Source of the DNA: Algimonas ampicilliniresistens
GTDB taxonomy: Bacteria > Pseudomonadota > Alphaproteobacteria > Caulobacterales > Maricaulaceae
Assembly: GCF_030159955.1 (NCBI RefSeq)
Contig: NZ_BSNK01000002.1
Location: 1,240,001-1,304,000, forward strand
Reading direction: 5' to 3'
DNA length: 64,000 nt
The translations under genes and the position numbers were made by a program. The notes beneath the pieces were generated by a model. That model was not told the origin of the DNA. It made no database searches and worked only from the letters and a program-made list of their open reading frames with translations. Below, in pieces: positions 34,456 to 43,939 of the stretch (its first letter is position 1; every line of letters starts with the position of its first letter).

Positions 34456-35358
34456 ATGGCCCGCACAGTTCTCACCTCGCCGACCAAAGAAGTCGTTATC
34501 GGGTTTGACCAGCCCTTCGTAATGATTGGCGAACGCATCAATCCGACGAACCGGCCGAAATTCTCCAAAGAGTTGGGCGCTGGGAACTACTGGCGGGTGA
34601 AGAAGGAAGCTGAAGCGCAGATCGCGGCAGGCGCGCAAGTGCTCGATGTGAATGTTGGTGTGCCGCTGACAGACGAAGCCAAAATCATGGAAGAAGTGAT
34701 TACCATGTTACAGACTGAAGTCGAGGCGCCGCTCGTGATCGACAGCTCAGTCATGGCTGCCTTGGAGAGCGGAATTGCCGCTTATAAGGGTCGCCCTCTG
34801 ATCAATTCAACCACAGCCGAGGAAGAGGTGATGGAACGGATTCTGCCGCTCGTCGCCAAATATGATTGCGCCGTCGTCGCCATTTCCAATGATGATACGG
34901 GCATTAGCGAAGATCCTGATGTCCGGTTCGAGGTCGCTAAGCGTATCGTCAATCGCGCTTCTGATTATGGCATTAAGCGTGAAGATATTGTCGTTGATCC
35001 GCTCGTTATGCCGATTGGCGCGGTCAATAGTGCGGGCAAGGATGTGTTCAAGCTGGTCGGACGTTTGCGTCACGAACTGGGCGTGAACACGACTTGCGGC
35101 GCGTCCAATGTCGCCTTTGGTCTGCCCAATCGCCACGCCGTGCATAATGCATTTCTGCCGATGTTGCAGGCCGCAGGCATGACCAGCGCGATCCTCAACG
35201 TCTATGATGAGGGCCTCGTCCCCGCCATTAAGGCTGGCGATATGCTGGCCGGGAATGACCCGGATTGCGCCAATTGGATCGCTCGGAGTCGACCTAAGCC
35301 CGTCGCTGGCGAAGGGGGACGCCGTGGCGGCGGCGGACGTCGTGGACGACGTGGCTAG
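34456..35358 (+). CDS. Methyltetrahydrofolate:corrinoid methyltransferase (pterin-binding, MetH-module/AcsE-like)
   Basis: 300 residues. A TIM barrel of the pterin-binding family with FVMIGERINPTNRP (about 21-34), VLDVNVGVPL, PLVIDSSVMAALE and LINSTTAEEE, then VVDPLVMPIG. These are the motifs of the MetH folate module and of AcsE/MtgA enzymes that pass the methyl of 5-methyl-THF to cob(I)alamin, or the reverse. After the barrel the protein ends in a Gly/Arg tail (about 284-300, with RRGGGGRRGRRG), which standard AcsE lacks. GGAG precedes the ATG. The stop overlaps the likely GTG start of the activator gene by eight bases. Confidence 0.92.
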   Translation: MARTVLTSPTKEVVIGFDQPFVMIGERINPTNRPKFSKELGAGNYWRVKKEAEAQIAAGAQVLDVNVGVPLTDEAKIMEEVITMLQTEVEAPLVIDSSVMAALESGIAAYKGRPLINSTTAEEEVMERILPLVAKYDCAVVAISNDDTGISEDPDVRFEVAKRIVNRASDYGIKREDIVVDPLVMPIGAVNSAGKDVFKLVGRLRHELGVNTTCGASNVAFGLPNRHAVHNAFLPMLQAAGMTSAILNVYDEGLVPAIKAGDMLAGNDPDCANWIARSRPKPVAGEGGRRGGGGRRGRRG

Positions 35359-37273
35359 CCATAAAATCATATTCACCCCGTCGGGTGTTCAGACGACGGG
35401 TGAGGCGGGTGAGACCGTCTATGAGGTCGCGCTACGATCTGGCGTGGACATCAAGTCGGTCTGTGGCGGGCAGGGGATTTGCAAGCGCTGCCAATGTTCG
35501 CTCCAGACGGGCAACCACTCTAAATTTGGCCTGACGGTCGCCGAGGACGCGCTGTTCAAACTGCGCCCGGCTGAGAAGAAAGCGATTCATGACGGCGATA
35601 TGGCGGAGGGGCTACGGCTCTCCTGCCGCGCCAAGATCATGGGCGACGTCGTTATCGACATTCCGCCGCATGCACGCCACACGCAAAGCGCCATTCGTAA
35701 AGCGGCCTTTGCTCTATCCGGTCCTGTCGATCCTCCGATCCGTCTGCATATGGTCAAATTGCCTGAGCCGACCTTGCATGACCATCTTTCAGATACGGAA
35801 AGCTTGATCGAACAGCTCGGCGGCGATCTGTCTGTTGCGCCGTGCGCCACGCTAAAAATTCAGCCATTACTGGCAGACCATGACCGCACGGTCATCGCCG
35901 TCATTCGTGACGAGGCCGAGGTGATTGATCTTTGGTCCCCGGATCGGGAGGCGCTTTACGGTGCTGCCATCGACATTGGTTCAACCTCCGTTGCGCTTTA
36001 TCTCTATAGTCTGCGAACGGGCGCGCTGGTGCATCAAGCCTCCGCCATGAACCCGCAAATTCGTTTCGGCGAAGATGTGATGAGCCGCGTCAGTTACGTC
36101 ATGATGAATAAGGGTGGGCAGGAAAAACTGTCTGGAGCCATTCAGGGACAGCTGCGCGATATGCTCGCGGAGGCACGCGAGACTGTTGGGGCGGAGGCAG
36201 ATCAGCTGCTAGAGTTGGTCTGTGTCGGTAACCCGATCATGCACCATATTCTGATCGGCGTGGATCCGACGCCGCTCGGTCAATCGCCGTTCACGCTCGC
36301 CGTCAAAGACTGGTTCGACCTACCGGGCGACCAGTTAGATCTGGGCCTGGCGCAACAAGCACGGGTTGCATTGCTGCCGCTCATTGGGGGGCATGTTGGC
36401 GCGGATACTGCCGCTGCCTATCTGACCCAAATGGACCGTATGGACGGACGATCTGTGCTCTTGGTCGACATTGGCACCAACGCGGAAATCGTGCTCAGCC
36501 ATGAGGGCAAGATTGCGGCGGCCAGTTCCCCAACGGGACCAGCGCTAGAAGGCGCGGAAATCAGCTGCGGCGTGCGCGCCTGCGAAGGCGCGATTGAACG
36601 CCTACGCATCGATCCGCTCACATACGATTGCAAAGTGAAAATCATTGGCCATGATGAGTGGTTGACCGAAGACACAATCGGTGACCACTCCGTGCCGGGC
36701 CTGTGCGGCTCGGCCATTTTTGAAGTCATGGTGGAACTCGCCCGCGCGGGGTTGCTCGATCGCTCAGGTCTGTTCCGCCCGAATATTGCGCCGGATCGGT
36801 TTAGCTTGGACGGCAAAATCTCAGTCTATCGGTTGATCGGCGACATCACGCTCAAGCAAACCGATATTCGAGCGGTACAGCTGGCCAAGGCTGCGCTGAT
36901 GGCGGGTGCGCGCCTCGTCGCGGAAGAACTGGGTTGTGAGATCTTTGATGAGGTCCTGCTCGCCGGGGCATTCGGGACTCATCTTGATCCGGCCTATGTC
37001 GCCGAAATCGGGATCATCCCGCATAATGGGGCCGCGACGATCAAGGCTGTCGGCAATGCCGCCGGCATGGGCGCGGCCATGTGTCTTACGGATAAAAGCC
37101 AGCGCGACCGCATCCGCACCGCCGTCCGTGATATCGTCAAGATCGAAACCGCACTCGAACCGCGTTTCCAAACCTATTTCATCGAAGCGATGGCGTTCCC
37201 GAGTGCGCCCGTTGGCGAGGCATCGGCTAAGGGACGCAGAGGCGGTCGCGGCGGTGGGCGTCGCGGACGTTAG
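35351..37273 (+). CDS. RamA-like ATP-dependent reductive activator of corrinoid protein (2Fe-2S + ASKHA, DUF4445)
   Basis: About 640 residues if translation starts at the GTG overlapping the upstream stop; the frame opens at 35204, but that part lies over the methyltransferase gene. The N-terminal plant-type ferredoxin domain has C38, C44, C47 and C92 (SVCGGQGICKRC...LSC). The ASKHA ATPase part has AAIDIGSTSVALYLYS and LLVDIGTNAEIVL, with LVCVGNPIMHHILIG between. Such proteins re-reduce inactive cob(II)alamin in corrinoid systems. Like its neighbour, it ends in a Gly/Arg tail (GRRGGRGGGRRGR). The stop interlocks with the convergent lipoprotein gene. Confidence 0.9.
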   Translation: MASHKIIFTPSGVQTTGEAGETVYEVALRSGVDIKSVCGGQGICKRCQCSLQTGNHSKFGLTVAEDALFKLRPAEKKAIHDGDMAEGLRLSCRAKIMGDVVIDIPPHARHTQSAIRKAAFALSGPVDPPIRLHMVKLPEPTLHDHLSDTESLIEQLGGDLSVAPCATLKIQPLLADHDRTVIAVIRDEAEVIDLWSPDREALYGAAIDIGSTSVALYLYSLRTGALVHQASAMNPQIRFGEDVMSRVSYVMMNKGGQEKLSGAIQGQLRDMLAEARETVGAEADQLLELVCVGNPIMHHILIGVDPTPLGQSPFTLAVKDWFDLPGDQLDLGLAQQARVALLPLIGGHVGADTAAAYLTQMDRMDGRSVLLVDIGTNAEIVLSHEGKIAAASSPTGPALEGAEISCGVRACEGAIERLRIDPLTYDCKVKIIGHDEWLTEDTIGDHSVPGLCGSAIFEVMVELARAGLLDRSGLFRPNIAPDRFSLDGKISVYRLIGDITLKQTDIRAVQLAKAALMAGARLVAEELGCEIFDEVLLAGAFGTHLDPAYVAEIGIIPHNGAATIKAVGNAAGMGAAMCLTDKSQRDRIRTAVRDIVKIETALEPRFQTYFIEAMAFPSAPVGEASAKGRRGGRGGGRRGR

Positions 37274-38223
37274 GGCGTGACCGCGATACTCATTATGTTT
37301 TTGCTATTGCGCGGTGCGAGCCAAGCCGACACGCGCGTTTCATTCAGCGCCACCATGTCCTCATCGATATAGAGTTCGAATTGGACGGACTCAGGACCCA
37401 TCAGCTGAATGTTCAGAAGGTCTGGTAGGTCACCGCCGCTGATTTCGGACGCACCGGTCAACTGCCCGGTCACGAAACGCCAACCATTCCCAATCTCAAG
37501 ATCGTCAGTAGTCTCTGCGTCTGCGGGATGGATATCCATAAGGTCCCATTCGGTCTGATTTATATATTCCACAGTGACTGTATGCCCGGTCAGCTCATAG
37601 ACAGGTGCGCCCGTAATCCTTGCGCCTTCAACTATGAGAGAGAACGTGGTGGGCTCTGTCTGTTCATCGAGTCTAATATCGATAGTAAACATCGGATAGG
37701 CACCGTCCTCGACACGGGTGACGACCCCAGTGTCCACAATGATCTCTCCGCCCAATTCGTCGGAGGCATGATCGGGAATTTCATCGAATTGAGGCTCGGA
37801 CGATGTGTCTCTGTACATTACGAAGCCAGTTTGATCGGTTAGTATCATTGCGGCAATGTGATCATAGGTCAGATGATATTCCGCTGAGGCGTCCGTCCAA
37901 GACTGTACAGCCTCTGCACTAACGTCGCGGGAGAGCATTATACTCTTATCGGTCTCTGGCAGAAACACCTCTGCCTTATCGTCTTGAGTGAGTGCAAAGG
38001 CGCTGTAATTTGAATCGCCGCTGCCCTGATGGGTCAACTCTGTTCCGGCTTCCCAGAGCCGAATGCACTCTTTGCGAAGTTGAGACCATTGATAGCCTGC
38101 CGATGGAATACAGCCATGATTATCGCGATCGGCACCAACGATTTCATCCGGCAAAACCTCGCCTTCATTGGCGGAGCAAGCCACCAGAAGAAGTGTCAGA
38201 CAGGCTGCAAGACAGTGCTTCAT
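37270..38223 (-). CDS. Lipoprotein of unknown function with GC..SAGY.WS motif
   Basis: 317 residues. Lipoprotein signal with lipobox LLVAC (Cys 16). The mature N-terminal domain starts HGCIPSAGYQWSQLRKECIRLWE, followed by AEVFLPETDKSIMLSR. This cysteine-containing pattern recurs in envelope lipoproteins of several phyla, whose function I do not know. The C-terminal half (about 160-317) is beta-rich and acidic, with VTRVEDGAYPMFTIDI and YELTGHTVTVEY strands. AGGATAA supports the ATG. It ends on the corrinoid activator's stop (4-bp overlap) and starts 26 bp after the next secreted protein gene, so the two may be cotranscribed. Confidence 0.7.
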   Translation of the reverse strand: MKHCLAACLTLLLVACSANEGEVLPDEIVGADRDNHGCIPSAGYQWSQLRKECIRLWEAGTELTHQGSGDSNYSAFALTQDDKAEVFLPETDKSIMLSRDVSAEAVQSWTDASAEYHLTYDHIAAMILTDQTGFVMYRDTSSEPQFDEIPDHASDELGGEIIVDTGVVTRVEDGAYPMFTIDIRLDEQTEPTTFSLIVEGARITGAPVYELTGHTVTVEYINQTEWDLMDIHPADAETTDDLEIGNGWRFVTGQLTGASEISGGDLPDLLNIQLMGPESVQFELYIDEDMVALNETRVSAWLAPRNSKNIMSIAVTP

Positions 38224-38248
38224 CGGATTATCCTGGGTTTGATGACAA

Positions 38249-38755
38249 TCAGTAACTGAAAAAGCTGTTCAGAACGTCGATGGCTTCGTCATCATTGCCA
38301 TCCTCGAAACCAATCTCGACGACGAAATTTGTATCTGATTCTGTGTCCAGCATAAGTGCGATGATCATGAAATCGGGCGCGTCGAGTTCGCTTGGGGCGA
38401 CGATCAGGTAGAAACCGTTAAAGCTGTCGATCTCGATATAATCGCCATCAACCTCGCTATCATCAAACAAGTATAGCTCAGCGGCCATCTCTAGAGCGGC
38501 TTCGCCTAGATTATCTTCGTCGACACTATCATCGCTCCAGGGTGTGATATTGATCGATATTTCACCTCCGCTTGTCGCAGCTGTGAAGGATTCGAGATCA
38601 CTATCATCGATGACCATGTCCGATGCGACGGAAAAGCCAATACCGTACTCTTCCCAGACATAAGTGTCCTGAGCAAGTGCAGCTGTGGCCGATATGGTTA
38701 GGCAGATGAAGCCGATTAAGAAACGCTGAAGATAACGATTGATTGCATATGTCAT
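38249..38755 (-). CDS. Small acidic secreted protein, unknown function
   Basis: 168 residues with a signal peptide ending at ALAQ (about 29). The mature part is very acidic with many Asp and no cysteines. It contains WEEYGIGFSVASD and ISINITPWSDD, reminiscent of small periplasmic beta-proteins (PsbP/Mog1-like shape is only a guess), and DEAIDVLNSFFSY at the end. GGGGAG precedes the ATG. It is upstream of the lipoprotein gene in the same direction. Confidence 0.65.
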   Translation of the reverse strand: MTYAINRYLQRFLIGFICLTISATAALAQDTYVWEEYGIGFSVASDMVIDDSDLESFTAATSGGEISINITPWSDDSVDEDNLGEAALEMAAELYLFDDSEVDGDYIEIDSFNGFYLIVAPSELDAPDFMIIALMLDTESDTNFVVEIGFEDGNDDEAIDVLNSFFSY

Positions 38756-38873
38756 GTGTAGAGCTCCCCGACATGAAATTGCCAGAGGCAGCGGGTGCGA
38801 TCAAGGTTTGTCTAGATTAAACGAAGTGCCGTCACCTGCACGTTTATGAGGCCATGTTAATAGGGTGCGATCA

Positions 38874-39524
38874 TTAAATCGACTGCCCACTCTTGTCCCA
38901 GTCTTTCATAAATGCGGCCAACCCTTTGTCGGTCAACGGGTGATTGGCGAGGCCCTTGATGACGCCCGGCGGGGCGGTAATCACGTCGGCCCCGACAAGG
39001 GCGCAGTCCTTGACGTGATTGGCTGAGCGGATCGAGGCGGCGAGGACTTCGGTCTCATAGCCGTAATTGTCGTAGATTTCGCGAATGTCTTGGATCAACT
39101 CCATCCCGTCCAGCGTAATGTCATCCAGCCGTCCAATGAAGGGCGAGATATAGGTCGCGCCGACTTTAGCAGCGAGCAGCGCTTGATTGGGTGAGAAGCA
39201 CAGCGTGACATTGGTCGGCACGCCTTCACCGGAAAGCTGTTTGCAGGCTTTCAACCCTTCCAAGGTCAGCGGCAGCTTGACGCAAACATTGTCAGCAATT
39301 TTCCGCAATGTTTGACCTTCGCTGATCATTTGCTGCGCTTCGGTTGCGACGACTTCGGCGGAAACATGACCATCGGTCAGGCCGCAAATCTGCTTGATCA
39401 CGTCCTTGAAGTCACGGCCCGACTTAGCGATGATTGATGGGTTGGTTGTCACACCGTCCACGAGGCCGATGTCGGCCAGTTCGGAGATAGCCTCAATATC
39501 GGCGGAATCGACGAAGAATTTCAT
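38874..39524 (-). CDS. tal: Transaldolase, small TalC/FSA-type
   Basis: Class I aldolase, 216 residues. It starts [13 protein letters not shown] and has [13 protein letters not shown], the Schiff-base lysine K83 in [28 protein letters not shown] and [11 protein letters not shown]. Small proteins of this family act as transaldolase or fructose-6-phosphate aldolase. In Alphaproteobacteria they usually serve as the pentose-phosphate transaldolase. AAGGGA precedes the ATG. It is divergent from priA across 88 bp. Confidence 0.92.
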   Translation of the reverse strand: MKFFVDSADIEAISELADIGLVDGVTTNPSIIAKSGRDFKDVIKQICGLTDGHVSAEVVATEAQQMISEGQTLRKIADNVCVKLPLTLEGLKACKQLSGEGVPTNVTLCFSPNQALLAAKVGATYISPFIGRLDDITLDGMELIQDIREIYDNYGYETEVLAASIRSANHVKDCALVGADVITAPPGVIKGLANHPLTDKGLAAFMKDWDKSGQSI

Positions 39525-39612
39525 GGTAACGTCCCTTGGAACATAGCGGCCGATTCTGTGAGTGGCCTGAGGTAATTGAAATGACAGCGCTGGACAGGTT
39601 CTAACACGAACG

Positions 39613-41772
39613 ATGAGCCGACAAAATGCTCAAATTCTCTTTCCGGTGAATGTTCCCGGCGCGTTCGACTATTCGGTACCCGAGCCTATGCGCGTGGAAC
39701 GGGGTGACTTCGTTTTCGCCCCCATCGGCAAGCAGATGAAGCTCGGCATTGTCATGGGGACTAAAGCTGACGAGACGGGGCGCGACCTAAAAGACATCGC
39801 TGAAATCAAATCAACGCGGCCTCTGCCGGATCCGATTCTGGATTTTATCGAATGGGTCGCGCGTTACAATGTGGCCTCGCCGGGACAAGTGCTGCGCATG
39901 GTGTTGCGCAGTTGGAAAGCACTCGACCCATCTCCGATTGCAACCTTATATGAACCGACAGGCGATCGGCCTTTGAACCTTACCCCGGCCCGCCGCGCCG
40001 CGCTGACGAAGGGCGGGCCGTTCCCAGCACGAGCGTCGGAAATCGCCAGTCGGGCTAGGATCTCGTCCGGCGTCATCAAAGGCATGGTCAAAGTCGGGCT
40101 GATGCGCGCCGATGAACGCCCCGTTGATCCACCTTATGACGAGCCCGATCCAGAACTGCCGGGTCGGGATTTGTCGGATGCGCAGACAGCGGCGGCGGAC
40201 GAGTTGGTGACGCAAGTGCGTAAGGATAGGTTTTCCGTGTCCTTGCTCGACGGTGTAACCGGGTCCGGCAAGACAGAGGTTTACTTCGAGGCCGTGGCCG
40301 AAGCGCTACGACAAGGACGGCAGGTGATGATCCTTGTCCCGGAAATTGCGTTGACGCAGGCGGGGCTGTCGCGCTTCGGCGCGCGTTTCGGGGCCGAGCC
40401 TGTCGCTTGGCATAGTTCTATCACCGATATGGCGCGTCGCCGGGCGTGGCGCGAAGTGGCGTCTGGGCGCGCCAAGCTCGTGGTCGGGGCGCGCTCAGCG
40501 TTGTTTCTACCCTTCGCTAATCTCGGCCTGATCGTCGTGGATGAAGAACATGACACGTCCTTCAAACAGGAAGAGGGTGTGATTTATAATGCGCGGGATA
40601 TGGCGGTCTTGCGGGGGCGTTTGGAAGACCGACCCGTTATTCTGGCGTCCGCCACGCCGTCGCTCGAATCACTCCATAATGCAAGAACGGGTCGTTACGC
40701 CCATGTTGTTCTACCCGAACGCCCGGGCGCGATTACCTTACCGGACATCGGCTTGATCGACATGAAGTCACACAAGCCGGAGGCGGGCTCATTTCTGTCT
40801 GGGCCGATGGTGCAGGCAGTCGCAGAGCGCTTGTCACGGGGTGAGCAGTCACTGCTCTATATGAACCGTCGCGGTTATGCGCCGCTGATCCTGTGCCGAG
40901 TGTGCGGCGAGCGCCTAAAGAGCCCCGATACGGATAGCTGGCTTGTCGAACACCGCGCGACGGGCCGCGCCATGTGTCATCTAACGGGCTTTTCCATGCG
41001 GATGCCGCGCACCTGTCCAAAATGCGGGGCGGAAGATGGACTGACTTCAATCGGGCCAGGCGTGGAGCGAATCGCCGATGAAGCCCAAACCCATTTTCCG
41101 CAGGCGCGCGTTGAAATTCTAAGCTCCGATACAACGGCAACACCCGATGAGATCAAGGCTCGCTTGGGGCGCATGGAACGCGGCGAGATCGACATTCTCG
41201 TCGGCACGCAAATGGTCGTGAAAGGTCATAATTTCCCGCGTTTGACCTTTGTCGGCGTGGTCGATGGCGACCTCTTGATGGGCGGGGCTGATCCGCGCGC
41301 AGGAGAGCGGACGTATCAGACATTAGTTCAGGTCGCAGGCCGAGCGGGTCGGGCCGACATGGCGGGGGAGGCGTTTATCCAAACGCACCACCCTGAGCAT
41401 GAAGCCCTGCAAGCGCTGGTGGCGGGTGATCGTAACATGTTCGTCGGGGTCGAGATGGAGATGCGCGAGATGCTGGGGCTTCCGCCCTTCGGCCGGATTG
41501 CCGCCGTTATCTTCTGGGGGCCGGATCTGAAGAAAACGCAGAAGTTAGCAAAAGACTTTGTGACCAAAGCGCCGCGCACAGATGGCATAGAAATTTTGGG
41601 ACCATCCGAGGCACCGATTGCGCGATTGCGCGGGCTCTATAGACAACGCTTGTTTATCCGGGCTGAGCCGGGCGTCGATCTCTCAAAATATATGACGGCA
41701 TGGCGGACCAAGATACGTCCGCCCGCCAAGTATAAGATCCAGATCGATATTGATCCGCAGAGCTTTGTTTAG
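39613..41772 (+). CDS. priA: Primosomal replication protein N' (PriA helicase)
   Basis: Restarts stalled replication forks. 719 residues. The N-terminal 3'-DNA-binding domain includes [15 protein letters not shown]. The helicase core has Walker [13 protein letters not shown], the DEEH box ([14 protein letters not shown]) and SATPSLES. The zinc-binding cysteines (CRVCGER, then CHLT and CPKCGAEDG) follow, with [13 protein letters not shown] after them. The start has no clear ribosome site. Its stop interlocks by four bases with purA. Confidence 0.96.
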   Translation: MSRQNAQILFPVNVPGAFDYSVPEPMRVERGDFVFAPIGKQMKLGIVMGTKADETGRDLKDIAEIKSTRPLPDPILDFIEWVARYNVASPGQVLRMVLRSWKALDPSPIATLYEPTGDRPLNLTPARRAALTKGGPFPARASEIASRARISSGVIKGMVKVGLMRADERPVDPPYDEPDPELPGRDLSDAQTAAADELVTQVRKDRFSVSLLDGVTGSGKTEVYFEAVAEALRQGRQVMILVPEIALTQAGLSRFGARFGAEPVAWHSSITDMARRRAWREVASGRAKLVVGARSALFLPFANLGLIVVDEEHDTSFKQEEGVIYNARDMAVLRGRLEDRPVILASATPSLESLHNARTGRYAHVVLPERPGAITLPDIGLIDMKSHKPEAGSFLSGPMVQAVAERLSRGEQSLLYMNRRGYAPLILCRVCGERLKSPDTDSWLVEHRATGRAMCHLTGFSMRMPRTCPKCGAEDGLTSIGPGVERIADEAQTHFPQARVEILSSDTTATPDEIKARLGRMERGEIDILVGTQMVVKGHNFPRLTFVGVVDGDLLMGGADPRAGERTYQTLVQVAGRAGRADMAGEAFIQTHHPEHEALQALVAGDRNMFVGVEMEMREMLGLPPFGRIAAVIFWGPDLKKTQKLAKDFVTKAPRTDGIEILGPSEAPIARLRGLYRQRLFIRAEPGVDLSKYMTAWRTKIRPPAKYKIQIDIDPQSFV

Positions 41773-43064
41773 ATCGATTTGAACGGATCGCGCATCAGGA
41801 TGACGTCTTCGCGTTCAGGGGAGGTGCTGACCATGCCGACGGGGCAGCCGATCAGTTCCTCAATATGCCGGACATATTTAACGGCTTCGGCGGGCAGGTC
41901 GGCCCAGCTCCGCGCCCCGCGCGTGCTGCCTTGCCACCCCGGCATTGTTTCATAGATCGGCTTGACCTTGGCTTGCTGGCTGGCCCCGGCGGGTAGACGC
42001 CGCATAATCTTACCGTCGACCTTATAGCCAGTACAGATTTTGAGTTCCGGTAGCCCGTCCAGCACATCGAGCTTGGTCAGCGCAATGCCCGTAATGCCGC
42101 CCGTAATAATCGCCTGTTTGACCATGACCGCATCGAACCAGCCGCAGCGGCGCTGCCGTCCGGTCACGGTTCCGAATTCATGTCCGCGTTCACCGAGCCG
42201 TTGTCCGACAGCGTCATTCAGTTCGGTCGGGAAGGGGCCTTCGCCGACACGGGTTGTGTAGGCTTTGGTGATGCCCAGTACATAGTTGAGCGATTTTGGG
42301 CCTAGCCCGGTACCAGCGGCGGCTTGTCCGGCGATGGTGTTAGAGCTGGTCACAAACGGGTAGGTGCCGTGATCAATGTCGAGCATCGCGCCTTGCGCGC
42401 CTTCAAATAGGATTTTCTTTTCGCTCTTTTGCGCATCGTCCAGAACCTGCCAGACCGGAGCCATATAGGGCAGAATTTCGGGCGCGATGTCGATCAGGTT
42501 CTTCGTCAATGCATCGGCATCCACTTCGGCGTGGCCAAGTCCAACCCGCAGCGCATTATGGTGGTGCAGCAAGTTTTCGACCCGTTCCTTGAGGTGCACC
42601 GGATCATCGAGGTCGCAAACGCGGATGGCGCGTCGGGCCACTTTGTCTTCATATGCGGGACCAATCCCGCGCTTTGTCGTGCCGATCTTGATGCCGTCAA
42701 CGCGATTTTCGCGGATGCCGTCCAATTCGGAATGGATCGGCAGTATCAACGCCGCACTCTCGGAAATTTTGAGATTTTCAGGTGTGATTTTCACGCCCTG
42801 CTCACGCATGCGCGTGACTTCAGCCAGAAAAGCCCACGGGTCCAGAACCACACCATTGCCGATGACCGACAATTTGCCACCACGGACGATGCCTGATGGC
42901 AATAAAGAGAGCTTATAGACGGTCCCGTCAACGACCAGCGTGTGGCCCGCATTGTGACCACCCTGGAACCGCGCGACTACGTCGGCGCGGCTGGAGAGCC
43001 AATCTACAATTTTGCCTTTTCCTTCGTCTCCCCATTGGGAGCCGACGACGACGACATTAGCCAT
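41769..43064 (-). CDS. purA: Adenylosuccinate synthetase
   Basis: Converts IMP and aspartate to adenylosuccinate with GTP. 431 residues starting [22 protein letters not shown], with [21 protein letters not shown], the [20 protein letters not shown] block and [20 protein letters not shown] supports the ATG. It converges tail to tail with priA (4-bp overlap). The next gene upstream on the same strand, the PagL-like one, ends 79 bp away. Confidence 0.97.
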   Translation of the reverse strand: MANVVVVGSQWGDEGKGKIVDWLSSRADVVARFQGGHNAGHTLVVDGTVYKLSLLPSGIVRGGKLSVIGNGVVLDPWAFLAEVTRMREQGVKITPENLKISESAALILPIHSELDGIRENRVDGIKIGTTKRGIGPAYEDKVARRAIRVCDLDDPVHLKERVENLLHHHNALRVGLGHAEVDADALTKNLIDIAPEILPYMAPVWQVLDDAQKSEKKILFEGAQGAMLDIDHGTYPFVTSSNTIAGQAAAGTGLGPKSLNYVLGITKAYTTRVGEGPFPTELNDAVGQRLGERGHEFGTVTGRQRRCGWFDAVMVKQAIITGGITGIALTKLDVLDGLPELKICTGYKVDGKIMRRLPAGASQQAKVKPIYETMPGWQGSTRGARSWADLPAEAVKYVRHIEELIGCPVGMVSTSPEREDVILMRDPFKSI

Positions 43065-43143
43065 GATCTATCCTTCGCGGCGCGGCATCACGAGAGCCGC
43101 GCGCCGTCTAGCGAACCTTAGCCGCGATGGCGAGGGGATAAGC

Positions 43144-43800
43144 TCAATCGAAACGGTAAGAAAGACGTCCGCCGAGTACATCCAGGCCTTCATTCGGCTC
43201 GTTTTGAACCAGAATGTTGCCGTGCGAGAGATGTTCAACATAGATTTCCGTTGCCCAACGATCATTCACTCGAAAGCCCAGCGTTAGGGCTTCGCGGAAC
43301 AAGATGCTGGATCCGAACTCGATCTCAGTATTGAGGCTTTCGAAATAAGGGACATTTTCAGTCCGAATGCGCTGTAACTGCGCGGCCGTCAGGCCTCCAC
43401 CATTGATCCCGGCGACGATGGCCGGATCATCAAAATAGGACGGCAAAGCCACTTCCTTGGTGCCGTTATGGGCGACTAGACCGAAGGCAAAATCGAAATA
43501 GAGTTTATCGCCGAGCGTTTGCCGCCACATCAGGCCGGCTCCGCCATAGCTGGTATTGTCTTCGAGGTTTAGCGACCCGCCGATATAGGGCTGGGGTGAC
43601 AAGGCCCATTTAAGGAAGTCCGGCTCTGCGAAAATGATCTCAGCATTGAGCGCCGCTGACGTCTCTTTGCCTTTCTTTCCGCCCAGACCGAAAAATTCAA
43701 TGTCGTGCTGATGTGCGCCGAAACGAATTTCTGAAACCTGCGCGACGGCAGGGGCGGATAGGCCGATGGCTGTGATCAGGCCAAGGAGCAAAGTTTTCAT
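43144..43800 (-). CDS. PagL-like lipid A 3-O-deacylase / acyloxyacyl hydrolase
   Basis: 218 residues. The signal peptide ends at AVAQ (21), followed by an eight-stranded-barrel-like pattern ending YRFD. Near the C-terminus lies YVEHLSHGNI followed by NEPNEGLDVLG, corresponding to the PagL catalytic His-Ser pair and the NxGxx loop. PagL enzymes remove a 3-linked acyl chain from lipid A in the outer membrane. An internal region with ALPSYFDDPAIVAGINGGG is longer than in Pseudomonas PagL. GGGGAT precedes the ATG. It is divergent from the sulfoxide reductase gene across 139 bp. Confidence 0.82.
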   Translation of the reverse strand: MKTLLLGLITAIGLSAPAVAQVSEIRFGAHQHDIEFFGLGGKKGKETSAALNAEIIFAEPDFLKWALSPQPYIGGSLNLEDNTSYGGAGLMWRQTLGDKLYFDFAFGLVAHNGTKEVALPSYFDDPAIVAGINGGGLTAAQLQRIRTENVPYFESLNTEIEFGSSILFREALTLGFRVNDRWATEIYVEHLSHGNILVQNEPNEGLDVLGGRLSYRFD

Positions 43801-43939
43801 GTCGGTAATCCCCAGTTTATGGCGCTTTGACGTGGAATGATTGTTTGGTCAACCGGGCCGGTTTAGTCAAAATAACGACCCTCTTACGAAAGCACGAGGC
43901 GACTTGATTACGTCGGAGACGACGCTTAGGTCGCCCGCC

